Shown piece by piece: positions 8,691 through 19,177 of a stretch of DNA of 24,161 nucleotides. This stretch comes from Basidiobolus meristosporus CBS 931.73 (Eukaryota; Basidiobolomycota; Basidiobolomycetes; Basidiobolales; Basidiobolaceae). The notes beneath the pieces are model-generated. The model did no database searches. It was not told the origin of the DNA and saw only the letters and a program-made list of their open reading frames with translations. The first letter of the stretch is position 1. Every line of letters begins with the position of its first letter. The translations under genes were made by a program, and so were the position numbers. The stretch lies in the NCBI GenBank assembly GCA_002104905.1, contig MCFE01000953.1, forward strand, positions 1 to 24,161, read 5' to 3'.

Positions 8691-10270
8691 GAGGCATTCA
8701 GTAGATGTTGGTAATCAGCTTCTTGATATATATTTCTACAAGGTCAACATAGGACTTCTGATAATTATAATGTACTCCAGATAGAAATTGCATCAGAAGG
8801 CTGATTGAATAGATATATTTCCCAATCCTCCAGTCCATACATTTGCATTTTTGTAAATCTCCTTATATAGTTATTGGAGATTGCAAAACATACTTTGGGA
8901 ACTGGATATTCTCAAATATCTTGCCAAGTATGTAGTATTTTTCTAGAATATCATGGGGCCCATGTAGATTGAAGTGCCCCATGTACAACCTGGTAATAAA
9001 ACCAGGGATTTTATTGAAGAGTAAATGCATCACTCCCAGTGGAGAGCTTTTGCTCTAAGAGACACAATTTATCATCAATATCTCTGGTCTCAATTAAATC
9101 CATATTCTGGCCAATGACTAATAACTTGTCATCTTTGCTGCCTTTACTGGATGGCTTTTGGAAATTATCTCTGCAAGAATAAGATGATCCCGGAACCAAT
9201 GTTTGGACCACAATAATGTATGTGATGTGTGGAGCAGATCCCCTAGATCTCACTCATGTTACTGCAATACTGTCTACTGTGCTCAGCAAAGCTGGCTATC
9301 ATGCTGATTGCTGGACTATCTTCACTGCAGTTAATAATAAGAATTTGGACAATATTATTGTTGACCAGTTTACTACTGGATAGCATACAAAGTTCATCCA
9401 TTAATGAACACAAGTAGCTACTCAGGTAGGTCAGGCATTGAGGCCCCTATATCAGTGATACTGCCATCAGATTTCTGCTCTGGTACTGTAACATTGGCAG
9501 TTGATTTAGGTCAATGCAAATTAGCAGCCAGCAGGATTTGCTAGCAGAGTGCTTGTGCAGTGAAAATCAATCAATTACCAAGGTAATGGCATGATCCTAC
9601 ATATCTTCAGGGTAATGCTTTTCTGATTAATTGTTTGTAATGTTTGCTATCATATGTATCAGAAATGCTTGCACTTGATTTACACTCAGTGCAGTATTTT
9701 ATAGATTCAGCCTTTTTGTTTTGCTGCATGAGCCTCTTGAGACATAGTTTTACTGGAAAAATATTTGAGTTGTGAACTTTGTTTTACCCCTATGGTTGCA
9801 TAATTCTGACAAGTTAGACACCTGCAATGTTGGCATATTTGGGTATGAATGCCATTGACTGTTGGCACATACTGGTATCAGGGTGGTCTCTGGGTCATAT
9901 ATTGCCAGGTGTATGATAGTTTTCCATTTGTACTAAGCACATGGTGAGTCATATCCAGGAATGATCTTGGCAAGAATTAGCAGGAAATCATCAAAGCCAC
10001 CACTGGCAAATTGACAGAGGTACACCACTTCTCTAGCCACAAGTTTGCATCATTCATATGTAGATTGAATACTTGGCTAACTTGGCTCCTTAGAATATTC
10101 TTGGCATTTTTTTCCATGGCTACTGTCTCAATACACTTTGGGACATCAACAGGCTTATCAAGGGGTCTCTTGTGACAGAAGACTGACTCATTATCTATCA
10201 GTGGGCCTTCATCTTTGGGGCTATCACTCTGTAGGCTATATGAAGAAGGTCAAGGTGAGCCTCAAGGCAT
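8690..10270 (-). pseudogene. tnp2 copy C: Tnp2-type transposase pseudogene
   Basis: The minus strand from an ATG at 10268-10270 aligns with the start of copy B (B: MRLGPPQPSEYDMQSDSS), here with in-frame TGA codons. It follows B down through the Cys-rich segment (about 9830-9990), the transposase core and the C-terminal region to about 8690. The frame at 9253-9011 corresponds to the B block around 14997-15233 and ends in CLLEQKLSTGSDAFTLQ. All parts carry stops and small indels. The Tnp2 family catalyses cut-and-paste transposition of CACTA/EnSpm-like elements. The divergent partner orfB starts 481 bp away at 10752 but is cut off at once. Confidence 0.7.
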
Positions 10271-10760
10271 CACAAATCAACATGGATCAGTTTACTTAAA
10301 TTATAAGTGCAGCTGAGCATTGTTGTGAGAGTAGTAAATGGCAGGCTAAATATTGTTGGTATAGCAATGATTGATGAATGCTCAAATATGACTTGTGTGG
10401 CAAAGCACTGGCCATTATCCTTGCAATACTACCTATAATATCTATGTGTCTCATGGCTGAGAGGCATGTTACAATAATCATTTGGTTGTTTTTCCTTCTT
10501 TTACAGTGTTGAATCAAAGAAGTCTTGTTCATGGGGCAAAGTGCTTAACAATCAATATTGCAATGCTAATATTTCCCTGTTGCTAGTACTCATGTGGCTT
10601 CAGACATTCTTGCATTTGAGATGTTATGACAATATGAATGTAGGATGCAATGATGATCCATTAGAGTAATCACTACAAATAAAGATGTGACACCATATAC
10701 ACACCTAAATGTAACTCTGTACTCCGTTTGGTTTGTTTCACTTTTGAATATATGCCACCA
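10271..10760 (+). other. copy C shared intergenic segment and the first codons of orfB
   Basis: This matches 17164-17580 (copy B, same orientation) and the reverse complement of 12324-12770 (copy A). It has a short frame at 10378-10512 (45 codons, MLKYDLCGKALAI...) homologous to the small ORFs in A and B but ended by a TGA. A pyrimidine-rich TTTTCCTTCTTTTACAG ends at about 10506, resembling a 3' splice site. The orfB ATG (ATGCCACC) is at 10752; homology stops within about ten bases of it, so orfB is absent from this copy. The 480-bp spacing between divergent starts is the same as in the other copies and suggests a shared two-way promoter. Confidence 0.6.
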
Positions 10761-10849
10761 TGCAATATAGCTTAGTTCTGTAGCTCCCAGCCAATGCTCA
10801 ACTTGATTAAAGGCAGAAAAGCAGTAGGACAATCATTTAATGACCTGGA

Positions 10850-11003
10850 AACTACAAAGTGGATGGCTAGATGTCAGATAACTAATCAGTTAGATTGGCT
10901 TAGATGATCAGTTGATGATAAAATGATCACATAAAATTGATAAGTATATTGTAATGGCTATATGAATAAACTTGTCTGTGGGAGGTATGTTTACCCTACC
11001 ACA
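10850..11003 (-). mobile_element. truncated copy of the 790-bp TGTGGTAGGG repeat (5' end only)
   Basis: The reverse complement from 11003 reads TGTGGTAGGGTAAACATACC and continues through TTTATTCATATAG; it matches the left end of the insertion at 16370 with only a few differences over roughly 80 bp. Weaker similarity (TGATTAGTTAT) runs to about 10855. The remaining three quarters of the repeat are missing. It sits between tnp2 copy C and the outer end of copy A, and CCGG (11004-11007) abuts the terminal TG. Confidence 0.7.
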
Positions 11004-11022
11004 CCGGTCTTCAACTGATCCC

Positions 11023-11250
11023 TATGAAAAATTATTGAGATGATCCTGTCAAAAGGCCATCACAAAGTTAATGTCCAGTGACTGAGAGGTACTGATCTTG
11101 TCAGGACACCATCCAGAGACCGTTGAAAAATAAGTGCACCCCAGATTTCACAAAAAACTTTGTCAAAATTTTTCATCACAACAATGTATAAGTGGCTTTT
11201 GCTTGGTTCTCTGCCAATTTGCTCACTTTCTGATCCCAGACACTCTATTG
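11023..11250 (-). other. 3' terminal non-coding end of element A
   Basis: The segment aligns in reverse complement with 19465-19698 at the end of copy B. Shared words include AAAAGGCCATCACAAA, GAGGTACTGATC and TTTCACAAAAAACTT. It shows no reading frame conserved between copies, so it is best read as the non-coding subterminal region of the transposon, where transposase would bind. I could not define a terminal inverted repeat. Confidence 0.5.
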
Positions 11251-12324
11251 CCTCCTATGTTTGTGTGAATTGATTGGCTATTGCCTCTTTTTCACACTCC
11301 TTACTTCCTGACTCAACTGTTTCTCTTACTTTTCATGTGTACAAATTGATTTATTTCCATTGAAACTTCACTTGTACCTCAATTGCCAATTGTATTGACC
11401 TATACAAGTCCCTATACCCAGCTCCAACTTTAAGCCTAACCCCACACTCAACAAGTAAATCCATCAAAATCCACCATTCAGTAAGCATCTCTGCTGTAAT
11501 GCTCATTTTCCATGACTTAAGTAGGCACCCGGCAGCTGTATGTCACCATTTATTTACTGGTTCCCATATATAGACATCCTACAGTCTCTTGAGTAGTTGC
11601 CCACTCTTCATCATTGTGCTCAATGGCTTTGGAAGTCAACAGTGTCTTTTGATTTTTAGGCATGGGCATAAATACCACTCTCCCTGCCTCCTGTGCTGAG
11701 ATGGATTTTTCTGTGGGCTGTGTTGTTGGGAACTGTAGTTGTGCTTTAATGACTGTGCAGTGTTCCTCCACTGTATCATTGGTGAGCAACTCATTTCTTG
11801 GCTGTGGCATTGAGATACTTGAGTTCCCTTGTTGCAGCAAAGAAGCTGTATTCTCCACCTGGGTTGTTGATTGCTTTTGATATATTGTTGCTTATACCGT
11901 TTCTGTACTAATTCCTGTTTTTCTGGCCCATCGCTTCTATCCTTTCAGCTGCTGCACCTTATTGCTCATTAGTGCCCTGATATGAGTTGGCAGTATACTT
12001 GCTAAAGTGAGTGGTGATGATTTTGTGAAGGCCACTTGCTTGTCTTCAACCAGAATGCACTACTTTTGCTACATTCTCATCTGTCTGAGCATTGTGGTCA
12101 GCTTATGGCTTGGCAGAGATTCTCTTTTGTCTACTTGAACAAGAGCCTGAGGAGTTCACAGTATTACCTTTAGTAGGCACACAATTAACATTGACTTTTT
12201 TGGATGTAGCCCTTCTTGTTACATTGAATGCAAAAGCAAGCTGTTGTACAGCCATTTGGCTGCTTTTCTGAACTGTGGGGCTTAGTTGGGAAGCAGAAGG
12301 CTTTACTTTATTTTTTGGTGGCAT
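11250..12324 (-). pseudogene. orfB copy A (internally deleted)
   Basis: An ATG at 12324 begins MPPKNKVKPSASQLSP. A Ser/Thr/Lys-rich region follows with SGSCSSRQKRISAKP up to 12103, then a broken stretch and an open 102-codon frame at 11858-11550 (ENTASLLQQGNSSISMPQPR...). Each part aligns with copy B: the starts, TSKK, SAKP, EEHCTV, PTEK, VFMPMPKN against VFIPKPKN. B has a TAA where A has CAA (LLQQGNSS against LL*RRNSS), so that stop is private to B. A then jumps to sequence matching B at about 19150, so about 0.8 kb of the C-terminal half, with the internal repeats, is deleted. The function is unknown; it is probably an accessory protein of the transposon. Confidence 0.65.
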
Positions 12325-12800
12325 ACCTATAGTAGTGACCTAAGCCAAAGGGGAGAAATTGTTACAAAATGTGTGTATGTGGTGCCACAGCTTTATTTAT
12401 AATGCCTACTATGGCTGGTCATCATTGAATCTTATGTCCATGTTGGTGCAATGTCTTAAGTATATGACTGTCTTAAATTCACATCAGTATTGACCAAAAG
12501 TGATATAATAGTGCGATGCTGTTGATTGACAAACTATTTGCCCCATAGCAAAGACTACTTTGATTTAGCAACATAAGTGAAGAGAAAAAAGAACATGTGG
12601 CTACTGTAACCAGCCTCTCAGCCATAGAGCACACAGACAGAATAGGAAGTGTCAGAAGGATCACAGTCAGTGTTTTGCCACACAAGTCTTGTTGGACCAT
12701 TGCTCAGTCACTACTGTAAAATAATACCTTGTCAGCCACGTGATATTTGTATAATGGCACCCAGCTTACTTGTCACCTTGCACAAACTGAGCCAGGTGAG
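12325..12800. promoter_or_regulatory. element A shared intergenic region with a small ORF
   Basis: About 480 bp separate the divergent orfB (12324, minus) and tnp2 (about 12807, plus) starts. On the minus strand a 73-codon frame at 12700-12479 (MVQQDLCGKTLTVIL...) has a full-length relative in B (17196-17441) and a shorter one in C. It is rich in Leu/Ile/Val with several short hydrophobic runs. Whether it is a membrane microprotein, a uORF or a spurious reading of a conserved promoter/5' UTR cannot be decided from three decayed copies. The divergent layout predicts a bidirectional promoter here. Confidence 0.5.
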
Positions 12801-12806
12801 TATGTG

Positions 12807-14463
12807 ACACCTATAGGCTCACCTCAGCCTTGGGAAAATAGCATGCAAAGTGAAAGCTCTGAAGACCAAAGGCTAACTGATAGATTGTAAGCCCCTGAAT
12901 GAGTGTGATGGATTCAATATGAAAGGAGACACCACCTGCAGAAGAAAATGCCAAGGACACCTTATGGAGCCAAGTGAGCCCTGTAATCCATCCACTGGCC
13001 AATGATACGATGTTGTAGCCCAAAAGGTGGTGCATATCAATAATCATCACTAATGGGTGCCTTGAGGATTTACTATTACTCTTGCCAAAACCTTTCTGGA
13101 AGTAACTTACTATGTACTTGGTACAAATTGAAAATTTTCATGCAAATGGCAATATCTGGCCCAGTGATCATCCTGGTACTACCATGTATCAGTAATTGCA
13201 TAGCATTCACATCAAAAAATGCCACCATTGTAGGGTGTCCAACTTGTCAGGAATCCACTACCATCAGAGAAGAATATTGCTCACACTACAGAAATATCAG
13301 TAATACCCCATTTGAAGAAATTCAAGCCATCTAACAAATATTGTGAAGCTATCAAGAACTGCACTCACTTGAATTAAGTGCAAATACTCCCAATATAATT
13401 GATGGCAAACATTACAAACAACTAAGAAGCCAGGGCTGCTATGAATGTGTGTACTACCGTGCCTTTGCTGTGGCACTTGATGGATATTCATGAAACAAGT
13501 AATCTACCAGCAATTCCTGCAGGCCATTGATTCTCAGCAATGTGAATCTGCTGCCTGTCTTGCAGTAGCAAAGCAGAAGTCTAGGGCCTAAATCATCATG
13601 TATACTATGCAGCAGCATACCGCTGAATGGCCATCATATCAATGCTCATATTGCTATTTATATTGGAGATGCCACAGCTGTCACCAAGATAGCCTGTATT
13701 TCTAGGACAATGACTTGAATTGCTATTGAATGTGTTAGAATGTACAGAAGTCAGCATGCAGCTGCAGCAAGCTTGGCAAACTCTTAGCCATTGGCTGGAA
13801 TATCAAATTAACTGGAAACTGGAGATACTTAAGATAAAGGTGATCTACTGCAGCAAAAAATGTCCACTGGGAGCAATGCCATTGCATTTCTACAATATCC
13901 CTATACTAATGACTAAGTTGTACAAAGGATACTTGAGCTGAAGGACCTATTCAAGAAACCAAAGAAATATAAAAGAATTGGCAATATGTCACAAAGTATC
14001 TGCAACTAAAAGTATGCCTCACAGGCCCCAGTTAATATTCACACCAATATGCAACAATACAAATGAAAGGACTGGATGAGCTAGATATGCATGTATTCAA
14101 GTGACCTTCTGAAGCCATTTATACTAAGAGTACATTGGAAGCATTGAGAGCTCTATGTTGACATTGTAGGAATATTTATGCAAAAGCAAATTGCTAATGC
14201 TTACTTAACACATCTACAGCTTTTATGAAAGGAGTTTTTAACAAGATTTGAGTGCTATACTACAAGCACAAAGCCGCACCAGTAGATCTCTGCCACCACT
14301 GTATCCATTTCCTACTCCATCTTGCTCAGTGTGTGGAAAATACTGGGCCTTGCTTCATTTTTTGGGAGCTTCCTATTGAGCAGATGTGTGAGAGAAAGGA
14401 AGACCTACCAAATTGCAGGCACCTCAATATCCTAGTCTAATCCAACTTATCACATCCATGACA
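12807..14463 (+). pseudogene. tnp2 copy A: Tnp2-type transposase pseudogene
   Basis: The N-terminal block matches copy B (ENAKDTLWSQVSPVIH here at about 12945-12995), but the initiator aligned with B's ATG is ACA. The Cys-rich region, core and C-terminal part follow in broken frames. Recognisable pieces are AMPLHFYNIPILMTKLYKGYL (13876-13938; B: HLLFNNIPIMMTKMYMGHF), then DLCHHCIHFLLHLAQCVENTGPCFIFWELPIEQMC (14276-14390), the typical C-terminal H..L.LA.C....GP...FW.FP.E...G motif of Tnp2-like proteins. The copy ends at the palindrome centre just after the segment matching PYPNLI in B. It has more lesions than B. Confidence 0.75.
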
Positions 14464-16293
14464 GACTTGAAGGTAATATTTTTGATGAGATTGGGATATG
14501 GTAGTACCTGCAACTTGACTTGTCTTCCTATCTCCCCACACATCTGCTCCATAGGAAACTCCCAAAAGGTGAAGCAAGGCTCAATATTCTCCACACACTG
14601 TGCAAGATAGAGTAGATAATACATACAGTAGTAGCAGAGATCTACAGGTTCAGCTCTATGCTTGTAGTATAGCTGCTCAAATCCCATCACAAACTCCTGG
14701 CACAAAAGTTGTAGATGACTCAAGTTGGCATTGGTGAACCACTTCTGGATAAATATTCTTACAATGTCCACATATGACTCCCAATGCTTTTAATGTACTC
14801 TTGGTAGGAATGGCTTCAGAATGCCACTTGAATAAATAAATATTTGGCTGATCCAGTCTTTGCATTTGTATTGTTGCATATGTGTATGAATATTAATTGA
14901 AGCCTGTGAGAAGTACTTATGGTAGCAGATACTCTGTAATATCTGGCCTATTCTTTTAAATTTTTCTGGTATCTCAAACGGCTCATTCAGCTTGAAATGC
15001 CCCATGTACATCTTGGTCATCATTATAGGGATATTGTTGAAAAGCAAATGCATTGCTCCCAGTGGAAAGCTTTTGCTCCAACAGATACCCTCTATCTTAA
15101 GTATCCCCAGATTCCAGTTGATTACATATTCAGGCCAATGGCTTATTGCTTACCAACCTTGCTGCATTGCATGCTGACTTCTGTACATTTTCTCTGTGGG
15201 AAGATGATGTTTGTTGTGCTGGTGTTTGGGTAACAAAAATGTGTATGAGTTATGGAGTAATCTCCATGGATCTCACACATTCAACAGCAATACCATCCAT
15301 TTTGCCCAGAAAAACCTGCTATCTTGTTGATGGCTTGGGTATCTCCAATGCAGATAATAAATTGTGCATTTACATGATGGCCATTTACTGTGATCTTTAT
15401 GGAAAGCTTACAAAACTCATCCAGCAATAGATACAGGCAGCTATTCAAGTTGGACAGTGATTTATACCTTGATACCAGTGAAACCACCATCAGATTATTG
15501 CTCTGATACTGTAAGATGGGTAGCAGATTCAGACTGATGAAAATTAGTGACCAGCAGGATACACTGGCAGAGTACTTGTTTAATGAGAATCCATCAAGTG
15601 CAAAGGCAAAGGCTTGGTCATACATACCTTCAAGGTAGCCCTTGCTTCTTAGCTTTTTGTAATGTTTGCCATCAAATATATTGTATATGTTTGCGCTTGA
15701 TTGATACTGAGTGTGGTACTGTATAGCTTTGCAATAACTGTTGGACTGCATAAGCTTCTTGAGTTGGGGTATTACTGGAATATATCTGGAGTGTGAACAA
15801 TGTTTTTCCTCAATGGTGATGGGTTCCTGACAATTTGGACATGTTGCAATGGTAGCATTTTTGGGTGTGAATGCTATGCAACTGCTAACACATGCTGGAA
15901 TCAGGACAGTCTCTAGATCATATGTTGTCAGTTGCATGGTGGTTTTCCACTTGTACCATGTACATGGTATGTTGCATCACAGAATGATTTTGGCAAGAAG
16001 CAGTAGTAAATCCTCAAAGCCCCCATTACTGGTATTAGTGGAAAAGCGCACCTCTCTGGCCCAAACATTACATCATTCACCAGCAGATGGATTACTGGGC
16101 TCACTTGGCTCCATAAGGTATCCTTAGCATTTGCTTCAATAGGTGTTGTTTCACTGCATATTAGGATCTGACTGGGTTCATGTATGGTGCGGTTGTTAGG
16201 GGAGATAGGCTCACAATCCATCAGTGAACCTTCTTTGTCAGAGCTATCACTCTGCATGTCATACTCAGAAGGCTGAGGTGGGCCTAAACGCAT
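14440..16293 (-). pseudogene. tnp2 copy B: best-preserved Tnp2-type transposase pseudogene
   Basis: The start is an ATG at 16293 (MRLGPPQPSEYDMQ), conserved in copy C. An acidic N-terminus is followed by a zinc-finger-like Cys region, C-x3-C...CPNCQEP...CSH (about 15780-15890). The core spans about 15300-15700: FALDGFS, WSLIFISLNLLP, NLNSCLYLLLDEFCKL and CIGD...AGFSGQNGWYCC, which match the Tnp2 family motifs DGF, W...INLP, LN.FL.PLVDE and GD.PA..K..G..GH.GY..C. A TGA then replaces an Arg codon (CC*MCEIHGD; CGA to TGA). Further on come HLLFNNIPIMMTKMYMGHF and YLLYLAQCVENIEPCF. Frameshifts lie near 15930, 15060-15280 and 14790. About 620 codons if repaired, somewhat short for Tnp2 proteins. 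Confidence 0.85.
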
Positions 16294-16369
16294 CACAAAC
16301 ACACCTTACTCAGTTTGCACATGGTGACAAAAATTGCCAGGTGCCAATACAGAGGTATCAACTGGCCAG

Positions 16370-17159
16370 TGTGGTAGGGTAAACATACCTCCCACAAACA
16401 AGTTTATTCATATAGTCATTATGATATACTTATCCATATTTTATCTTATCAGTATTATCCCATACTTCTTTTGCCCATATTATCAGTATTATCCTCATAT
16501 GATGTTTACCCTGATTAGTTATTAGCATTAGTTATCCCAGATGTTATTCAGCTTTGTGATCAGTATATGTATCTACATAAGGCAGGTACCCACGTCAGTA
16601 CCCATGGCACATGACCTAGGTCTATGTTCCCATCCCTGCCATCTCAATTTCTATGTTGCACAGGTTTCAGACTACTGATTCCTGATTGGATTAATGTGCT
16701 GTGCCTTTTAGAACCTTCCAGGACATTCTTGGCATATTTTTAGCTGATAGTGATGTCATCAAGAATTCCACTGATACCTAGAATATTGTAGAACCTTGTC
16801 ATTAGTAATCACTTGGCAATCAGGAAAAGTATTTAAGGGAAAGCAATCCCGCATCAATAAATCATCCCTTCTATTGGTAATACTTCTACCTTAGTGATTA
16901 GCAGTTGATCACTGCACCTGCCTTCAAAAGTACATCTCAGACCTGCCATCAAGGAGCTTTTCAGGGTAGTGCACAAGACACACAGAGGCCTTTGGAGACA
17001 CTTGGAGCACCTAGGAAGCTAGAGAAGCAGGAGCTTTTTCCACAGTGACATATTGACAAAGACACAAGCAGTTTAGACACAGAGGTTATTGCACCCATCA
17101 GACACCTCACACACCTTGAGTTGTGTAGCTTCTCCCAGGAGTACCTCTACACCACCACA
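16370..17159 (+). mobile_element. 790-bp insertion in the intergenic region of element B (LTR-like)
   Basis: The insertion begins TGTGGTAGGGTAAACATACC and ends CTACACCACCACA. It is flanked by CCAG (16366-16369) and CCGG (17160-17163). Copy A at the same place reads GTGG-CTGA-CAAGGTA where B reads CTGG-CCGG-CAAGATA, i.e. an empty site with a single 4-bp word, so the borders and a 4-bp duplication are well supported (one copy with a G-to-A change). TATTTAAG at 16830-16837 and AATAAA at 16856-16861 would suit an LTR promoter and poly(A) signal. The two ends match in inverted orientation at about 14 of 19 positions, more than LTRs normally show, so a non-autonomous TIR element is a real alternative. 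Confidence 0.7.
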
Positions 17160-17163
17160 CCGG

Positions 17164-17573
17164 CAAGATAATGTGGGTGCAGTAGTGACTAATGAATGGT
17201 CAAGTATGAATTGTGTGGCAAAATACTGGTTGTGATCCTTGTAATGTTTCCTATGTTGTCTGCATGCTTCATGGCTCAGAGGCTTGCTACTATAGCCACA
17301 TGGCCTTTTCTCTCTTCTCTTACAGCATTGAGTCAAAGTGGTCTTGTCCTTGGGGCAAACAGTTTGACATTCAACAACATACTGCTATTATATCACTTTT
17401 TAGTCAAAACTCATGTGAATTTAAGACAGTCTAGTATTTAATATATTGCACCTACATGAATGTAAGATTCAATGATGACCTGCCATAGTAAGCATTTTAA
17501 ATAATGTTGTGGCACCACATACACACAAATATGTAATACTATTTCCCTTTTGGCTTGACTCACTTCCATAAAT
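17164..17573. promoter_or_regulatory. element B shared intergenic region (orfB side) with a small ORF
   Basis: This aligns with 10330-10751 (copy C) and the complement of 12325-12730 (copy A). A frame of 81 codons at 17196-17441 (MVKYELCGKILVVIL...) stays open here and for 73 codons in A despite heavy decay elsewhere; it is hydrophobic with no recognised domain. A pyrimidine-rich TTTTCTCTCTTCTCTTACAG ends at 17325 and is matched in C, so part of this region could instead be an intron in the orfB 5' UTR. In A the AG is lost (TTCACTTATG). The 790-bp insertion separates this part from the tnp2 start at 16293. Confidence 0.5.
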
Positions 17574-19177
17574 ATGCTGCCAAAAAACAATGCAAAGTTG
17601 TCTGATTCCCAACCAAGCCCCACCGCTGATGGCAGCAGAAGAATGGTTAGACAACAGCTTGCTTTGAAATTCAGTGCAACAAGCAGTGCTACATCTAAAA
17701 AAGGCCACAATGACATTGTGCCCACTGAAGGTAGTAATACGGACTCCTCAGGCTCTCAGTGAAGTAAGCTATCAAGATTGTCTGCAAAGCCACAAGCTGA
17801 CTGTTATGCTCAGGCAGATGATAATGTAGCAAACATAGTACCCTTAGTTGACAACCAGCATATAGCTGTCACAATATCACCACCACCAATATTGGCAAGT
17901 ATGCTGTCAGCTTGTACCAAAGCATTAATGAAACAATTAAGTGCAGTGGCTGATAGGATAGATGCAATGGCCCAGAGAAATCAGGAAATAGTCCAGAAGC
18001 AGGATGAGCAGATAATACATGTAGAGCAATCAATATCCCTGGTAGAGAAAGTAGTATCTTTGCTGTAAAGAAGGAACTCAAGTTGCTCAATGTCACAGCC
18101 AAGAATTGAGCCATTTCTCAATTTTACAGCAGAGGAACACTGTACAGTCTTTGAGGCACAACAACAGTGCCCAAAGATTGCGCCCACAGAAAAACTTATC
18201 ACAGAGTGGGAGGGAGACAAATTGGTGTTTATACCAAAGCCTAAAAATGAGAGGATATTGAGCATCTGTGTAGCAATTGAGTGCAATAATGTAGAGTGGG
18301 CTAATACTCTAGAGGCCTTCAGAAGCCTGTTGCACCATCACCTAGTGGCCAACATACCATAGAACCATCAGGAACTCAAGGCCAAGCAGAAAGCACTTGA
18401 CTTGTTCCATGAGTATTGTCCTGGATTCAGGTGGGCAAGCAGATTTTGGGTCAGCATTGGTATGCTAAAAAGTATCTTAAGAATGGCAGCAACTACCAAA
18501 GGCAGAAGAACAAGGGTGCCATTGCTAAAAACTAGCAGCTTCCTCAAGATCCCGTTACAAGCAGGGCCAAAAGCTCCCAACAAGCATCAAAGAAATGTCA
18601 GGTTGCTGGTAGAGTGCCAACTAGGGACAAGCAGGCAGACATGAATGCTCCGTAGCAGTGATAATAACCAGCATCTTTTACAGGAGCCTGTCACAATTAT
18701 GGTTGAGAGGTGGAAACAAAAGGAAAAGAAACGTCAGGTTGCCAGGAGAGTGTCAGCAAGGGACAAGTAGGCCAAAACACATGCATCAGAGCAGAATTTA
18801 TCTAGGTAGAAAACATAGTTTACTACAAGAAGCACTTAGACAAAGTAGCTGTGAAAGACCTGGCAGTGATAAAGGAAAAAGTCAAGGGAAAAATGTCTAC
18901 CCATGCCTGAGACAGGGAGGCATGTAAAAAAACTGCAGTTCTTACAAGTTAACACTGCAAGCCTGGAACAGATCTCAAAAGACTATCATGATGCCTACAG
19001 TGGAACTTTAGATCACTAATTGGCACATCAAGAGGTTGCAGCACTTCTTCAAGAGCAGTGCTCAAGAAAATTCACTTGAATATTGCAAGGATTTCTTGCA
19101 AAGACTGGCAGATGAAGTGCTAGACCTTGCAGTGCTTGCTGAAGACAAGGATATATGGGAACTAGTGAATGAATAGT
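17574..19177 (+). pseudogene. orfB copy B: second gene of the transposon, unknown function
   Basis: From an ATG at 17574 the frame reads MLPKNNAKLSDSQPSP and runs with private stops to about 18362, then in shifted frames to about 19177, about 535 codons. Visible parts are: a Lys/Ser/Thr-rich N-terminus; SAKPQADCYAQADDN (17787-17831); a coiled-coil-like stretch LSAVADRIDAMAQRNQEIV...VEQSISLVEKV (17938-18055); EEHCTVFEAQQ and KLVFIPKPKNERIL; a basic region around WYAKKYLKNGSNYQRQKNK (18460-18515); two basic tandem repeats (18545-18775); and a final helical piece LEYCKDFLQRLADEVLDL (19076-19129). I recognise no family. The basic character and position suggest a DNA-binding accessory protein, comparable in role to TNPA of EnSpm, but that is inference. 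Confidence 0.6.
18545..18775 (+). repeat. diverged tandem repeat in orfB encoding basic KK-x-QVA-x-RV-x-x-RDK units
   Basis: Unit 1 encodes QDPVT...KKCQVAGRVPTRDKQA (around 18547-18630) and unit 2 QEPVT...KKRQVARRVSARDK (around 18683-18768), about 136-138 bp apart. The shared DNA word GTCAGGTTGC occurs at both 18597 and 18739. The repeated unit is strongly basic, as expected for a nucleic-acid-binding or nuclear-targeting segment. A TAG and other stops lie between and after the units. Copy A lacks the whole region. Confidence 0.65.

Noticed and set aside
10296-10532. Minus-strand ORF overlapping the copy C intergenic segment (also 17073-17336)
   Set aside because: It is the antisense of the region with the small plus-strand ORF. 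The copies match on this strand only as a consequence of DNA similarity, and the frame is broken in copy A.
11662-11880. Plus-strand 72-codon ORF, Cys/Val/Ser-rich
   Set aside because: It is antisense to orfB copy A, whose minus-strand frame is supported by protein-level similarity to copy B.
14424-14610. ORFs crossing the palindrome centre (14413-14610 plus and the end of 14424-14771 minus)
   Set aside because: They arise where the two inverted tnp2 ends meet; only the portions matching the Tnp2 C-terminal motifs on each side are meaningful.
14440-16293. Transposase of the Plavaka or KDZ (Kyakuja/Dileera/Zisupton) groups
   Set aside because: The motif order (DGF, W..INLN, LN..L..L.DE, GD....K..G, MHLLF.N, LLHLA.C) fits Tnp2 of CACTA/EnSpm-like elements better; the Plavaka-type block after the second Asp was not seen. 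A profile search would settle it.
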